The notes beneath the pieces were generated by a model. It was given only the letters and a program-made list of their open reading frames with translations. It ran no database searches and was not told the origin of the DNA. A stretch of DNA of 64,000 nt from Ustilaginoidea virens (lineage: Eukaryota > Ascomycota > Sordariomycetes > Hypocreales > Clavicipitaceae): contig NC_057319.1 in NCBI RefSeq assembly GCF_000687475.1, forward strand, positions 2,542,001 through 2,606,000. The letters are read 5' to 3'. The position numbers and the translations under genes are program-made. Shown here in pieces: positions 23,667-34,471 of this stretch (its first letter is position 1; every line of letters starts with the position of its first letter).

Positions 23667-25214
23667 ATGGGCGACGTTGCCGTCGAGAGCCAGGCCAACC
23701 TGGTGCCACCCCATAAGAAGACCGCTCCTTCAACGACTCCCGCCATCGATCGCCTCGAGGGCCTGCCGACCGAGGGCGGTGACGAATATGCAACGCTGAA
23801 GAAGCTGCAGCGACAGCTGGAGTGAGCATCACCCGGACCTTCTGGCGCCGCTTCCTCCACCTCGTGTGGAGGATTTGAGAGAATCTTCCCTTGTGGGCTG
23901 ACCGACGCATCTCTCAAGATATATTCACCTGCAGGAAGAGTACATCAAGGATGAGCAAAGGTTTGTTGCCACGCCACTCTCCCGACTCGTCTCCAAGAAA
24001 ACGAAACGAAAAAGAAAAAAAAAGAAAAAAAGGGGGAAGCGGAAGACAAGCCGCTAATGCTGGCGTGTAGAAGCTTGAAGCGTGAGCTGGTTCGAGCTCA
24101 AGAGGAAATAAAGCGCATCCAGAGCGTGCCCCTGGTGATTGGCCAGTTTATGGAAGCCATTGATCAAAAGTAAGGAGCCAAAGATTCTTCCCTTCTCTCC
24201 CCTCTCTGTTTCTGGGGCGACACTGACGTTTCCGTTTTGCCCAGTACCGGAATCGTGCAGTCGAGCACCGGGTCAAACTACGTGGTTCGCATCCTGTCCA
24301 CTCTTGACCGGGAGCTGCTCAAACCCTCATCGTCGGTCGCCCTGCACCGACACTCCAACGCCCTCGTCGACATTCTCCCGCCCGAGGCAGACTCGTCAAT
24401 CGCCATGCTCGGCGCCGACGAGAAGCCCGACGTGACGTACGCCGACGTGGGCGGGCTGGACATGCAGAAGCAAGAGATCCGCGAAGCCGTGGAGCTGCCG
24501 CTGACGCACTTTGACCTGTACAAGCAGATCGGCATCGACCCCCCCCGCGGCGTGCTGCTGTACGGGCCCCCCGGCACCGGCAAGACGATGCTCGTCAAGG
24601 CCGTGGCCAACTCGACCACGGCCAGCTTCATCCGCGTCGTCGGCTCCGAGTTTGTGCAAAAGTACCTGGGCGAGGGACCCCGGATGGTGCGCGACGTGTT
24701 CCGCATGGCGCGGGAAAACTCCCCGGCCATCATCTTCATTGACGAGATCGACGCCATCGCCACGAAGCGGTTCGACGCCCAGACGGGCGCCGACCGCGAG
24801 GTGCAGCGCATCCTGCTCGAGCTGCTCAACCAGATGGACGGCTTCGACCAGACGTCCAACGTCAAGGTCATCATGGCCACCAACCGCGCCGACACGCTGG
24901 ACCCGGCGCTGCTCCGCCCCGGCCGCCTGGACCGCAAGATCGAGTTCCCCTCGCTGCGGGACCGCCGCGAGCGCCGCCTCATCTTCACCACCATTGCCGC
25001 CAAGATGTCGCTGGCCCCCGAGGTCGACCTGGACAGCCTGATTATCCGCAACGACCCGCTGTCGGGCGCCATCATCGCCGCCATCATGCAGGAGGCCGGC
25101 CTGCGCGCCGTCCGCAAGAACCGCTACAACATCATCCAGAGCGACCTGGAGGACGCCTACTCCAGCCAAGTCAAGGGGACCTCGGAGGACAACAAGTTTG
25201 ACTTTTACAAGTAG
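23667..25214 (+). CDS. RPT3: 26S proteasome base ATPase RPT3 (PSMC4/6B)
   Basis: Four exons (23667-23821, 23919-23960, 24071-24169, 24245-25214) encode 421 residues, matching RPT3 length. It is one of six AAA ATPases forming the base ring of the 19S regulator, which unfolds substrates and opens the 20S gate. An N-terminal coiled coil spans about residues 40-85, followed by an OB-fold domain. Walker A is GPPGTGKT (206-213) and Walker B IIFIDEID (261-268); the arginine-finger region reads [15 protein letters not shown]. The protein ends in FYK, an HbYX motif that docks into the 20S core. All four exon joins conserve the codon. The last exon is strongly GC-rich at third positions, consistent with high expression. 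Assignment is secure. Confidence 0.97.
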
Positions 25215-25460
25215 ATGGGACACGGGGGGGGGGCTCGCTTTGTGTAGCTCTGTTGCTCTGTTGCTGTTGCCCTGTTCCTCTGGTCTCTGTCGCTGGCAGC
25301 CGCTGACGGACGCCGAGGCCATCGCCGCTCTTTGCCGGCAGCTGCACAGAACAGAAACAATCGTGTACTTTATTCACTCATCTTTTTTTTTTTTTTTCTT
25401 GTTCTTTAGGCTCCCCCTGCCCTGCGCACCCGGTGAAAGAACCGCCATGGTGGGGCTTTT

Positions 25461-25509
<49 letters not shown>

Positions 25510-26573
25510 TTGCTCGTGCGGGCTGTCGACGTGAAGGGCGCGCGGTCGCTGCATCGTGGGCCTTTTGTGTTCCGTCCTGGACGCTGACCGGGTTCAGTCA
25601 TCTTGGGAACCGGACGGGGGCTGTGTTGTTGTTGTTGTTGTTGTTGTCTGGTAGCCGTTTTGACGGGTCAGCTCGGACAGTCAGCAGCAGCACATGGCTA
25701 GACAGACATCACCGGTAAAACGTGGCTCGAATTCATGCTCATTACTCAAACAACACTGCAAGACATGTCATCCATGCCATCCATGCCATCCGTGCCATCC
25801 GTGCCATCCGTGCCGTAGGACCCATCCCGCCCGTCGGGGCCGTCCAAGGGTGTTTTTTCCTGCCAAGCCCCGTCTAGGTATCTTACGCCTGTAAAAATAA
25901 AAAGCCGAAAAGAGAAAGAAAAAACAACAGCAAAGGGGACGCATACAAAAAGACACAAAGGGACCGTCAACCGTCAGTGACAGACAACACTCCGGGTTCC
26001 AATCCTCCGTGAGAATAGTCTGCGAAAAGGAGGAAAAAGGAACAGGAAAAAAAAGAAAAAAGAAAAGAACGAGGCGCGCTGGTAATCTCGAAACGCGGAC
26101 ACAGAAAAACAAAAAAGCCAAAAGCTCTCCGAGATGTCCTCTGCAGACCCGCGACAAAACCTCCTACAGGGACCGTCAAGCAACCCCCTTTCCCCCCCCC
26201 CCTTCTTTCGTATATTAGGTCGTCATAACTTCCGCTTAAAAAAACAAACGTTCAAAGCAAAGTCGTTGCAAAACCATGAATCCCCATTTCACCTCCGTTA
26301 ATTAACGCGAGGATATAGAACGCCGATGCTATGTTATGGTATCATGACGAGAGATGAGGGGGAATTTCCCTCCTTTTGTTTACTTCCGACAGGCCAACTC
26401 GGCAAGAGTCGTACATGTACAGTTTTGTCCAACAAAAAAAAAAAAAAAAAAAAAAAAAGGAAGAAAAATTTGGGGCGATTGCATTGCATCGCAACCTAGA
26501 ATAACTCGGTCAAATACGTCGGCAACAAAGGCGCCTTGTCAAAACGTTGAGATGCTTTATCGGTAGGCATCCG
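25215..26573. other. Convergent 3' region between RPT3 and LST7
   Basis: No gene seen. It contains T-runs (about 25383-25397; 25462-25508, 47 bases), (GTT)n (25622-25645), (CCATCCATG/CCATCCGTG)n (25770-25815) and an A-run (about 26434-26457). A GGTTCCAATCC string near 25998 was examined as a tRNA B-box and rejected. Confidence 0.6.
25462..25508. repeat. 47-base poly-T run
   Basis: This is the longest homopolymer in the window, in the RPT3 downstream region. Exact length may be affected by sequencing or assembly slippage. Confidence 0.85.
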
Positions 26574-28088
26574 TCAAGAGTTCAAGGCGACGCCAACTTC
26601 GAGGAGAAGTTGCACAAACTTGCCGTGAAGCTCGATAAAGAAATCAGGCTGACCGACAAGCTCAGCAAGTCCTCGAGCTTTCAAGGGAGAGGGTCCAGGG
26701 CCGCCATTCATCCGCCTGGTGAAGGCGCTGCCGCCGGCAAAGAAGCTGCTCCCCGACCGGTCTACGGCGGCAGGCGCGTCCAACGCAGAAGGCTGTGGGT
26801 GCGGGTGTGGGTGCGGTTGTGGGTGTCCTCCTCCCCCTTGTTGCAGCAGCACGCTTCCAGTCGGCGAAGAGTTGGTGGCGGTGCGCTCGGCCTCGACTTC
26901 GGCGAGCTGTTGGATCCAAGAGGCCAGGTTCCCGAATGCCGTGGAAATCATGCTAAAAGTCTTCATTGCCAGCCTCTCCTTGTGCGTGCTCAGAGCCAGA
27001 AAAGCGTAGACCCTCTTATGGCCTCGGGCGTGCATGTCTGGAATGCGGAAAATGTAAGCCGTCGTGTATCCGGCCAAGGCATCGCCAAAGAAGATGGGCC
27101 CGCCGGTGGCTGCGGAACCCGGGCTTTGCGTCGTCACAAAGGAAGGTGACGTGTTGAGCTGCGGGGAGGATGCTGGCGAAGAGGTGGAGGGAGATCGCGG
27201 AAGAGTCTCAAATGACAGCGCTCTCAGGCATGATGCACGGATCAGAGAGAACGAATCAGGCAGCATCGGCTCGCGTGTCGAGGTGTAATTGACATAGTGG
27301 AAATGGTACGGGGTATGATCCGCAGACGAGGTTGAGTTGCTGGAACAAGAGTTATTTCTCGAGCTGCTGGCTCTCTGAGCCTTTCTCCGAGACCGCAGCC
27401 CATGTGTCGACGTCGACGTCGTCGTCCTTGTGGACGATTCGCCGTCTCCGTCCGTGTCGCTTGACGTTTGTGAGTTGGGCGGTGAGGCTACTCCGGCGGC
27501 CCCAAAAACACGCTCGAAAGGGGCCTTGGTGCGCAAAGTCGGTCCATGAGCCCCAGTGGCATAGCCGTCGGCGACTGCGCCGGGGGTTTGCCGCCTCGGG
27601 AGCGTCATGGCGCAATTGTCACAAGGACCTTGTTTTTTCGTGACGGTGTCGTCATACGTCCTTCTGAAGCTCGAGTCTCGACGCGGCTGCTGGAAAACTG
27701 GCCGCGGGCTCTCGGGCGGCGTTTCCAGGGCGGACGTGGAGGATGCGTGATTGTCGTTGGTTGCGGCAGCTGCAGAATGACGCAGAGCGGCTCGCGGGCC
27801 ATTGGCTTCATGCTCCGAAGCTGGAGCGGAGCCGCTGCGGCTGATGCTTAGATGACGGAGCGCGTCATTGAGCTGTGTTTGCGGCGCAGGTGCTGGGCCG
27901 CTGGATCTTGTTCGTTTGTCGGTTCTCGGCTTACACGGTGACGCGTACAAGGCATCGGGTTCCTGGAAACACGCAGAGCACGGGTTCCTCAGTCCCTCTG
28001 TGACCATCAGGGGGGTTGGTCCATGAATGTCACAGTAGTGAGCCAGACATAACTTCAAACCAAATGTTAGCTTGATGCCGATGGCCAT
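26574..28088 (-). CDS. LST7: Folliculin-family protein LST7
   Basis: A single exon encodes 504 residues from an ATG in a strong context (CACCATGGCC). LST7 is the fungal folliculin. In yeast it pairs with LST4 as a GTPase-activating complex for the Rag-type GTPase Gtr2, linking amino-acid supply to TORC1 at the vacuole. The family signature is at the N-terminus: LAHYCDIHGPTPLMVTEGL, followed by a CSACF Cys pair. A second Cys pair is in GPCDNCAMTLPRR. The longin-like core includes FHYVNYTSTREPMLPDSFSLIRASCLRAL and GYTTAYIFRIPD. Between these lie long Ser/Thr- and Pro-rich disordered segments, and a Pro-His repeat near the C-terminus. No LST4 gene is in this window. The first 13 residues are not typical of the family and could reflect a different start, but no better ATG exists nearby. 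Confidence 0.88.
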   Translation of the reverse strand: MAIGIKLTFGLKLCLAHYCDIHGPTPLMVTEGLRNPCSACFQEPDALYASPCKPRTDKRTRSSGPAPAPQTQLNDALRHLSISRSGSAPASEHEANGPRAALRHSAAAATNDNHASSTSALETPPESPRPVFQQPRRDSSFRRTYDDTVTKKQGPCDNCAMTLPRRQTPGAVADGYATGAHGPTLRTKAPFERVFGAAGVASPPNSQTSSDTDGDGESSTRTTTSTSTHGLRSRRKAQRASSSRNNSCSSNSTSSADHTPYHFHYVNYTSTREPMLPDSFSLIRASCLRALSFETLPRSPSTSSPASSPQLNTSPSFVTTQSPGSAATGGPIFFGDALAGYTTAYIFRIPDMHARGHKRVYAFLALSTHKERLAMKTFSMISTAFGNLASWIQQLAEVEAERTATNSSPTGSVLLQQGGGGHPQPHPHPHPQPSALDAPAAVDRSGSSFFAGGSAFTRRMNGGPGPSPLKARGLAELVGQPDFFIELHGKFVQLLLEVGVALNS

Positions 28089-28801
28089 GGTGAGGACTTT
28101 TTAGCGTGTGGCAGCATAACCCGAGACCCAAGGAGAAGAAAGCAAGATGAGGCACTGTGCGCATGGGCTACTATATAAAGGGAGGGGGGGGGGGGGGGGG
28201 GGGGGGAGAGGGATAGAAAACAAACGTGGGGAGGGGACAAGGGTGTATGATGGTTGCCAAGTCACGGATGGCCAAAAGGTTGTCAACTTTGGCTGCCCAA
28301 AAGCCGCGTGGAAAGCGATGCGAGTTCGACGTTGAACGGCAGGACAAGGACAGGTGACCAGTGAGTCATTGTGCCGCAGGACAGATGCATGTTTCTCGGG
28401 TGTGTCCTGCAGGGAGAACGGCAAGCAGCCTGTGATTATTGACGCTGGTAGGTTCGCAGGAGAAACACAGTCGAGGCGGTGAGCGGAAGAGGGTGTGAAA
28501 GGGGCATGTTGGAGCCGACGACGTGGGACAACCGCATCAGCATGAGCTGCAGTAGCTTACAGCCGAGACCCAATGCCCACCGGCATGCGGTTGCAAGGGC
28601 AAGCGGGAGAGGGACCGGGGAGAGGAGGGGAGGGAGGGGAGGGGGGGGGAAGAGTTGACAACAAGGGCCAGGAGAAGAAGCAACTCATGCAGTGTATGCC
28701 GCCTTGGGTGAGGTGAGAGTTGTGCAAGCGTGCTGCAGGCTCAGATTGATGGTGCGGCACCCTGGGGAACGGACAAGGCATGACATGGCGCAGTGGTGCC
28801 T

Positions 28802-28840
<39 letters not shown>

Positions 28841-31800
28841 CGCAAAAGCGATCGACTTACAATGTAGGTCATGACGCATTCAGTTGGAAGCGGATTGACC
28901 CTGTCGCAGAATGGAGCTTTTGGGTGTGATCTCGGTGAGAGCTTCCGCGCGCGCCGGGTTTTTCTTTTTGGGGGGGGGGGGGGGGGGGAGTGGTGACGGG
29001 TTGGCTGCCAGCGTAGCAGAGTCTGATGGTCCAATGACAACAGAATGATGGTCGACTGAAGGGCCCGGCGCGAATGGACCCAGTGACGATGAGCGTGCGG
29101 CGGCGACGACGGGGTCTGGGCAAATGGCGATGAATCAGAGGGGTGACAGTCGGGGTATAGATGACGATGCAAATCGAGGGCCAGCGGCAAGCGACTTGGT
29201 GGCACCGTTCATACCGGTATTATCGTAGGGAGACTGGAGGGTGAAAATGTCCGAGGGACAAGTGACGAAGAGCTTGGTGTTGTTGATGGCTGCTTGGATA
29301 AGACAGCGGGCAGGCGGTGGGGGGGGGGGTTCAGCGACGGGATGCGGAATGCGGAATGCGGATGCAGATGCGAACCAGTCGAGCTGTTTGGGTCGAAGCA
29401 GAGGATAACCGCTTGCAGCTCTGGTGGCCCTGGTGGCGTGGCGTCGAAGCTGTCTGGGCCAGGCTGGCTGGTGCTGGTGCTGGTGCTGGAGCTGGTGGTG
29501 GAGGTGGAGGTGGAGGTGGAGCGCGTCTGGTGCTTGCTCTCGCTGCGCGCGACAAACACGGCCCTGCGGTGCAACCTCGGCGACCAGGCTCGAAAGAACA
29601 AGGTGAGCGCGGCGTGATGAGGAGGATGGCGATTCTCATCGGTCGGCAGACCGGATGACGGGTGACTAAAAGATATATATGAAGAAAAAAATGAAAAAAA
29701 AAAGGGGGGGGGGGGAAGGGGGGAGGGCAACGGAAGTTGGAGAGGAGAAGAGGTATCAAATAAAACTGGGCACGGTGGATGTCACGGATGTGGCCTTTGC
29801 CTGGAACTTGAGGGCGAGCTAGGAGAGGACATCAGGGAGCAGGGTGAGCCACGATGGTAAGAAAAATGGGGTATGATCAGACAGGACCCAGGAGCGAGCG
29901 TGCGAGGCAAGCTGCGCGGGTTGGCGGGTCGTGGCTTCCGAACTAGACTACGTCGAGATTGATAGCTTCGCGCCTTCTGTTTCAAGTGGGCAAGATTCTC
30001 ACGGCAGGAAGGCAGGAAGGAGCCTGGTCTGTCTCGGATTAGACCGCATCCGCACGGCAGGTTGTTTGCACGGCGAGGAATCAGGAAGCAGCAAACAGGA
30101 GAAAGGAACATTAGAAACAAGGAAGGAAGGCAGGCAGGCAGGCGGGCAGGCGGGCGGGCAGGCAGGCACGAATAATGAAGATGCGCCCGGCCGGGGGAGG
30201 GGGAAGCCCGAGTCAATCGCAATCGCGTGCCAACTGACGACCGACGACATGCACCAATGCCACATGCAAGTTGCGGGCGGGTGAGGCAAAGCCGCCAGGG
30301 CCATATGTGCATGTATTTTGCGTTTGCGGGTGGGCAGTGGGCTCGCTCTCACAGGTCTTGTGGGCGCAGCCTGGACCCTGGAGCGACCCAAACGCAGCAC
30401 AAAAGTAACGGAGCACGGCGCCCAGTCCCTTACTGTGCATTACTAATTACTAACCGGCGACGACCAGACACACACCTTGCTTTCCCGCAAATCAGGCAAC
30501 ATTTGACAAGGCCCCTGGGCTGTTGGCAATTTCATGACAGGGTTTTTGAGACAGGGCCTTTGTGACAGGGCCTTGGCGACAGGGCGCCGGGGGGTTCCCA
30601 TCCCAGGCCGCCAGTCTTCTAGAACAACACGTGCCGGTCTGGAGGAGGCGAGGAGGCGAGGAGGCGAGGCGGCGAGGCGGCTGGGTCATGTTGTGAGCCA
30701 GGCCAAAGAAGCGACGGGCACTTGCGATGCTGCAGGGGCCCCTGGCCGCTGGAATTTTGCCCGACTTGGCGAGTAGCCCGACGAGCAAGAGGACGGAAAC
30801 CGACTGGACGGCCGCCGACTGGACGACCGCCGACCTGGCCGACGGCGGGAAATCCAAAGTCGCCTCTGCGCACATGGCAAAGGCAGCAGCAAGTCGCGGG
30901 TGCGGGAATCTAGGTGCCTACATTAGGTACCTAATGTACCTACCTCCTACCTCCTGTCCTGCACCTGTCGAGGCAGGGCGAAGCACGGGTTTCAGGAGGG
31001 CTGATACGCGACTTGGTTCTCGACTCGCCGGCCCCGCCTTGGCTGCGAGATTTCGAGATTTCGAGATTTCGAGATTTCGAGATTGGCGCGGGCAGCAAGA
31101 ATGCGCCGTGAATTTGGTTACTGTCTGGTTTCTGGTCCTGGCCTGCCTGGGTGGTCCCTGTCCAAGGTTCCCCCTCTGGGATTGCCGCCGCCCGGCGAAA
31201 CACGACTCCCAGACATTCGACATTTACCCAGCCCCAGCCCCAGCCCCAGCCCCAGCCCCAGCACCAGCACCAGCACCAGCAGGCCTTGGCCGCCACGTGA
31301 AAAACTGCGGAGCAAAAGACTCGACCGACATGCTCGCTAGCAACAGCCCAGGGTTTTTTCTACTTTTATTTTTTTTCGTCTTTTTTTTTTTTTTCTTTTT
31401 TGTCTTCTTTATACAACTTTACTTTACTTTGTACTTACTTTCGTCCATGAACAACAAACAACCTGGGCGTTTCCCCCCCCCCCCACCCAAAGCCCAAAGT
31501 GGCTGGGGCTGCTGCACGTGGGTTCTTTGCACCGGCCGCCCGCCGGCGAATCTACATGCATTTGATACATCCTACGGAGTACCCGACCTGCTGAATGCTG
31601 CCCGCCTGGCCTGCTGAATGCGGCGAAAAGGCCGCCGCCCAGACACCAACATCAACATCAACATCAAGTTGACATCAGCATCAACACAGCACAGCACGTC
31701 TGTCGATGCCCAACCCCCCCCCCCCAGCCGGCAGGCCAACGACGCACCGCGAGCGCAAAGAGGAAACAAAACACCAGCCAGACAAGAGAGAGCGCCGCGC

Positions 31801-33878
31801 CCTTTTCCCGTTGCGGCATGCTCCGCGGTCGCACTGCGACGCCGACGCGCCCCGTGATTGTGCCTGTGCCTCCCCAGTTTCCCGCCCTGGCCTGGCCTGG
31901 CCTGGCCTGGCCGGGGCAGGCCAGCCTAGGTTCGATGTCGTGCAAAGCAACATGAAAAGCCCAGGCGACTTGCCGCGGCGGGCCAGCGAGGAAGCCGCAG
32001 CGGTCCACGTGGCCCACGAGGGGGGGGGGGGGCTCTGCTGCAGTTGACATGCATGAATACGTCAATACGTACATGTACATTCCAACCTACCTACGGTACC
32101 TAAGGTACCTACCTACCTCAGGCACCTTGACAGAGCTAGCTGGCCTGGTCTGCCCCGGGGCACAGTTCCGCCCGTGTTCGACTTGGCTGGCTAGGTACCT
32201 ACCTAAGGTTAGGTAGGTATGTATGTTACGCAGGTAACAGCAACCCTCCGCGGCTGCGGGCAAACCAACAGAGCAGAGAGAGGGCTGGGGGAACAAAGGA
32301 CAAGAAGAAGAAAGAAAGAAAGAAAGAAAGAAGGAAAAATTGTCTTGTTGGTTGGCAGGGCCTAACAGCGGTCTGCATTTTTTTTTCTCGCCCTCCCTGT
32401 CGTCTCCCTCGGTCCTTGGGCTAATTTTTCTTCTTCTTCGTCTTCTTCTTCCCGTAGTACGTCGATAGCACCGAGTCGCGCAGGCTGCTCAGCGCTGGCT
32501 GGCTGGCTTGGCCCTTGGGGGCTGCGTCGTAGCTATGTACGTAGCGCGACCCCCAGCGCATCCCCCAGCGCATCCCCCAGCGCACCCCCCTTTATAACGT
32601 CAACATTGAATGTCTGGTCCTGCTGGCGCGCGCCAGCCCAACAGCACCGGGAACGCTGCGGTCCATCACGCGCATTTCACCACGCCTTGGGCAGAATCGC
32701 AAAATAAATAAATAAATAAATAAATAAATAACACAAAAAAAAAAAATTCGCCCTCCCCGTCCCGCAGCGCAGCAAACTCGGAATGCCCACGCAGTGCGCA
32801 CCGCCAGCGCTTTGTTTGCCCCCCCCCCCCCCCCCCCCCCCCCGGGTCCGTCTGTCCCACGGGGGGGCCTGCCAACAAAAAAAAAAAGAACAAAAGAACT
32901 AACAAACAAACAAACAAAGCCCGCGCCAGCCCAACCAAGACCGAAACCCAAAAAAATCGAGATCAAAAATGATGAAAATAATAATAATATTAAGAGTAAT
33001 CATTAAAAAAAAAAAAAATATGAAAAAAAGAGCCGCAGGTAACGCTCGCAGGCTAAACATCCCCGAGCGAAATGAAATGGCCGGCCACCGCGGGCCCCCG
33101 GCCCCGCCTGGCGTTTCGGACCCCAACCGCCAGACTAGACCGGTGAGGGGCCGCTAATTTCCCTGGAAAAAGGTCCACTGAGGGGCCCGGCCCCCCCTCA
33201 ATTGCTGCTGGAACGTCAGCCCCAGCCATGTGGCAAGGGCCCACCGTGGCCAAGGGAGCAGCAGTAACATGACCCGAGGCAGGGCAGGAAAAAAAGAAAG
33301 CAGCGGGGGGGAAAAAGGGAAAAAGGGAAAAAGAAAAAAAGAAAAGAAAAGAAAAGGGAAGGAAAGGAAAAAGAAACGAGAGGAAGCTGAAAAGGTGTGC
33401 ACGGTTGGGCTTGTTGGTTAAACGGCCCGAGACTGGCACGCGCTCGTGCGCCTCCCCTCCCCCTCCCCCTCCCCGTCGGGTAAAGTGCCAGCTGGGCCGC
33501 CGCCGACGCAAGGACGCAAGGGGCATTCAATTTTGTTTGGATTGATTGATTGATGGATGGATTGATTGATTGATTGACCCGAGCCGTTGCAAGGGGGGGG
33601 GGGGAGACCGGCGCAGCTGAGCGCAGCTGAGCGCAGCTGACCTGACCTCTCGCTGGCCCGTGGCTGTCTGTGCTGGCTGTGCCGGCTGTGCTGGCTGGCC
33701 CTGGCCGCTCCTTCCAGTCTTCTCCGGCGACATCGCCCTTGGCTGCCGAGCGCTTCGGCCGCCAGCAAGCCCGTCCGTCCGTCCGTCATCGCATCGCACC
33801 ACGGGGCGTCGGTCGGCAACACATGGACGAGTCAACGTCGAAGCCGCCTGGCCTGCCATCTGGGTCAGGGTCAGCAGC

Positions 33879-33911
<33 letters not shown>

Positions 33912-34471
33912 GTAGCGGGTTCCCGGCCCCGGACCCCCGGCTGGCTGGCTGGCTGGCAGTGGGTGCTGGAGTCTGGTCGGCAAGTCAGACTGACGGGCCC
34001 GCCGGACCAATTGCGTTGCATGCAATGACTTGCATGGCGCCCTCGCCCATGACATCAGCCCCCATGTCAGCCCGCCATCATCGTCATCACCGAGGACCAG
34101 CCCAGGCCGGACCGACTGCAGGGACTGCAGGGACTGCAAGGGATCCACCAACCCATCGAGACTACAGTAATCATGGGCTTCGTTCCAAAAGGCAATCGTT
34201 TCAGCTTCTATTGATAACTTTGCGCATACCAAAAGTGCAGCTAGTGCGTCTACCAAGGCCGCCCTGGGAACGGCAGAGCAGCTGCCGAGCCTGCCTTTGT
34301 CCAGCCAACTCTCGTCTTGGATGGAGGAGCACATGCCCAATATAATAAAGAAAAGAAAAAAAAAAAATAGAGACCCGGAAAAAAAAAGATGCTGCCCAGA
34401 CGCTGGTGTTTCCATCGTGCAAGAGATCCAAGCACCTGCCACCCAAGCACCAGCACCTGCGACGAACAAGC
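28089..34471. other. 6.4-kb gene-poor, repeat-dense region
   Basis: I found no gene I can support on either strand. Longer open frames are Pro-, Cys/Trp- or Lys-rich products of simple repeats. Features seen: G-run 28184-28206 (23), T-run 28803-28840 (38), G-run 28970-28988, GGTGGAGGTGGA repeats (29491-29520), (GGCA)n (30127-30168), GAGATTTC repeats (31049-31082), CAGCCC and CAGCAC repeats (31227-31285), CTGGC repeats (31887-31912), an AGGTACCT cluster (32083-32223), (AAGA)n (about 32308-32332), (AAAT)n (32700-32730), C-run 32819-32843 (25), and GATTGATT, GCAGCTGAGC, (CAGC)n and GCTGGCTG repeats (33540-33956). One TACGGAGTA lies at 31573-31581. A small multi-exon gene could be hidden here. 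Confidence 0.5.

Noticed and set aside
25985..26015. GGTTCCAATCC string resembling a tRNA B-box
   Set aside because: No matching A-box, acceptor stem or anticodon arm at the right distance on either strand.
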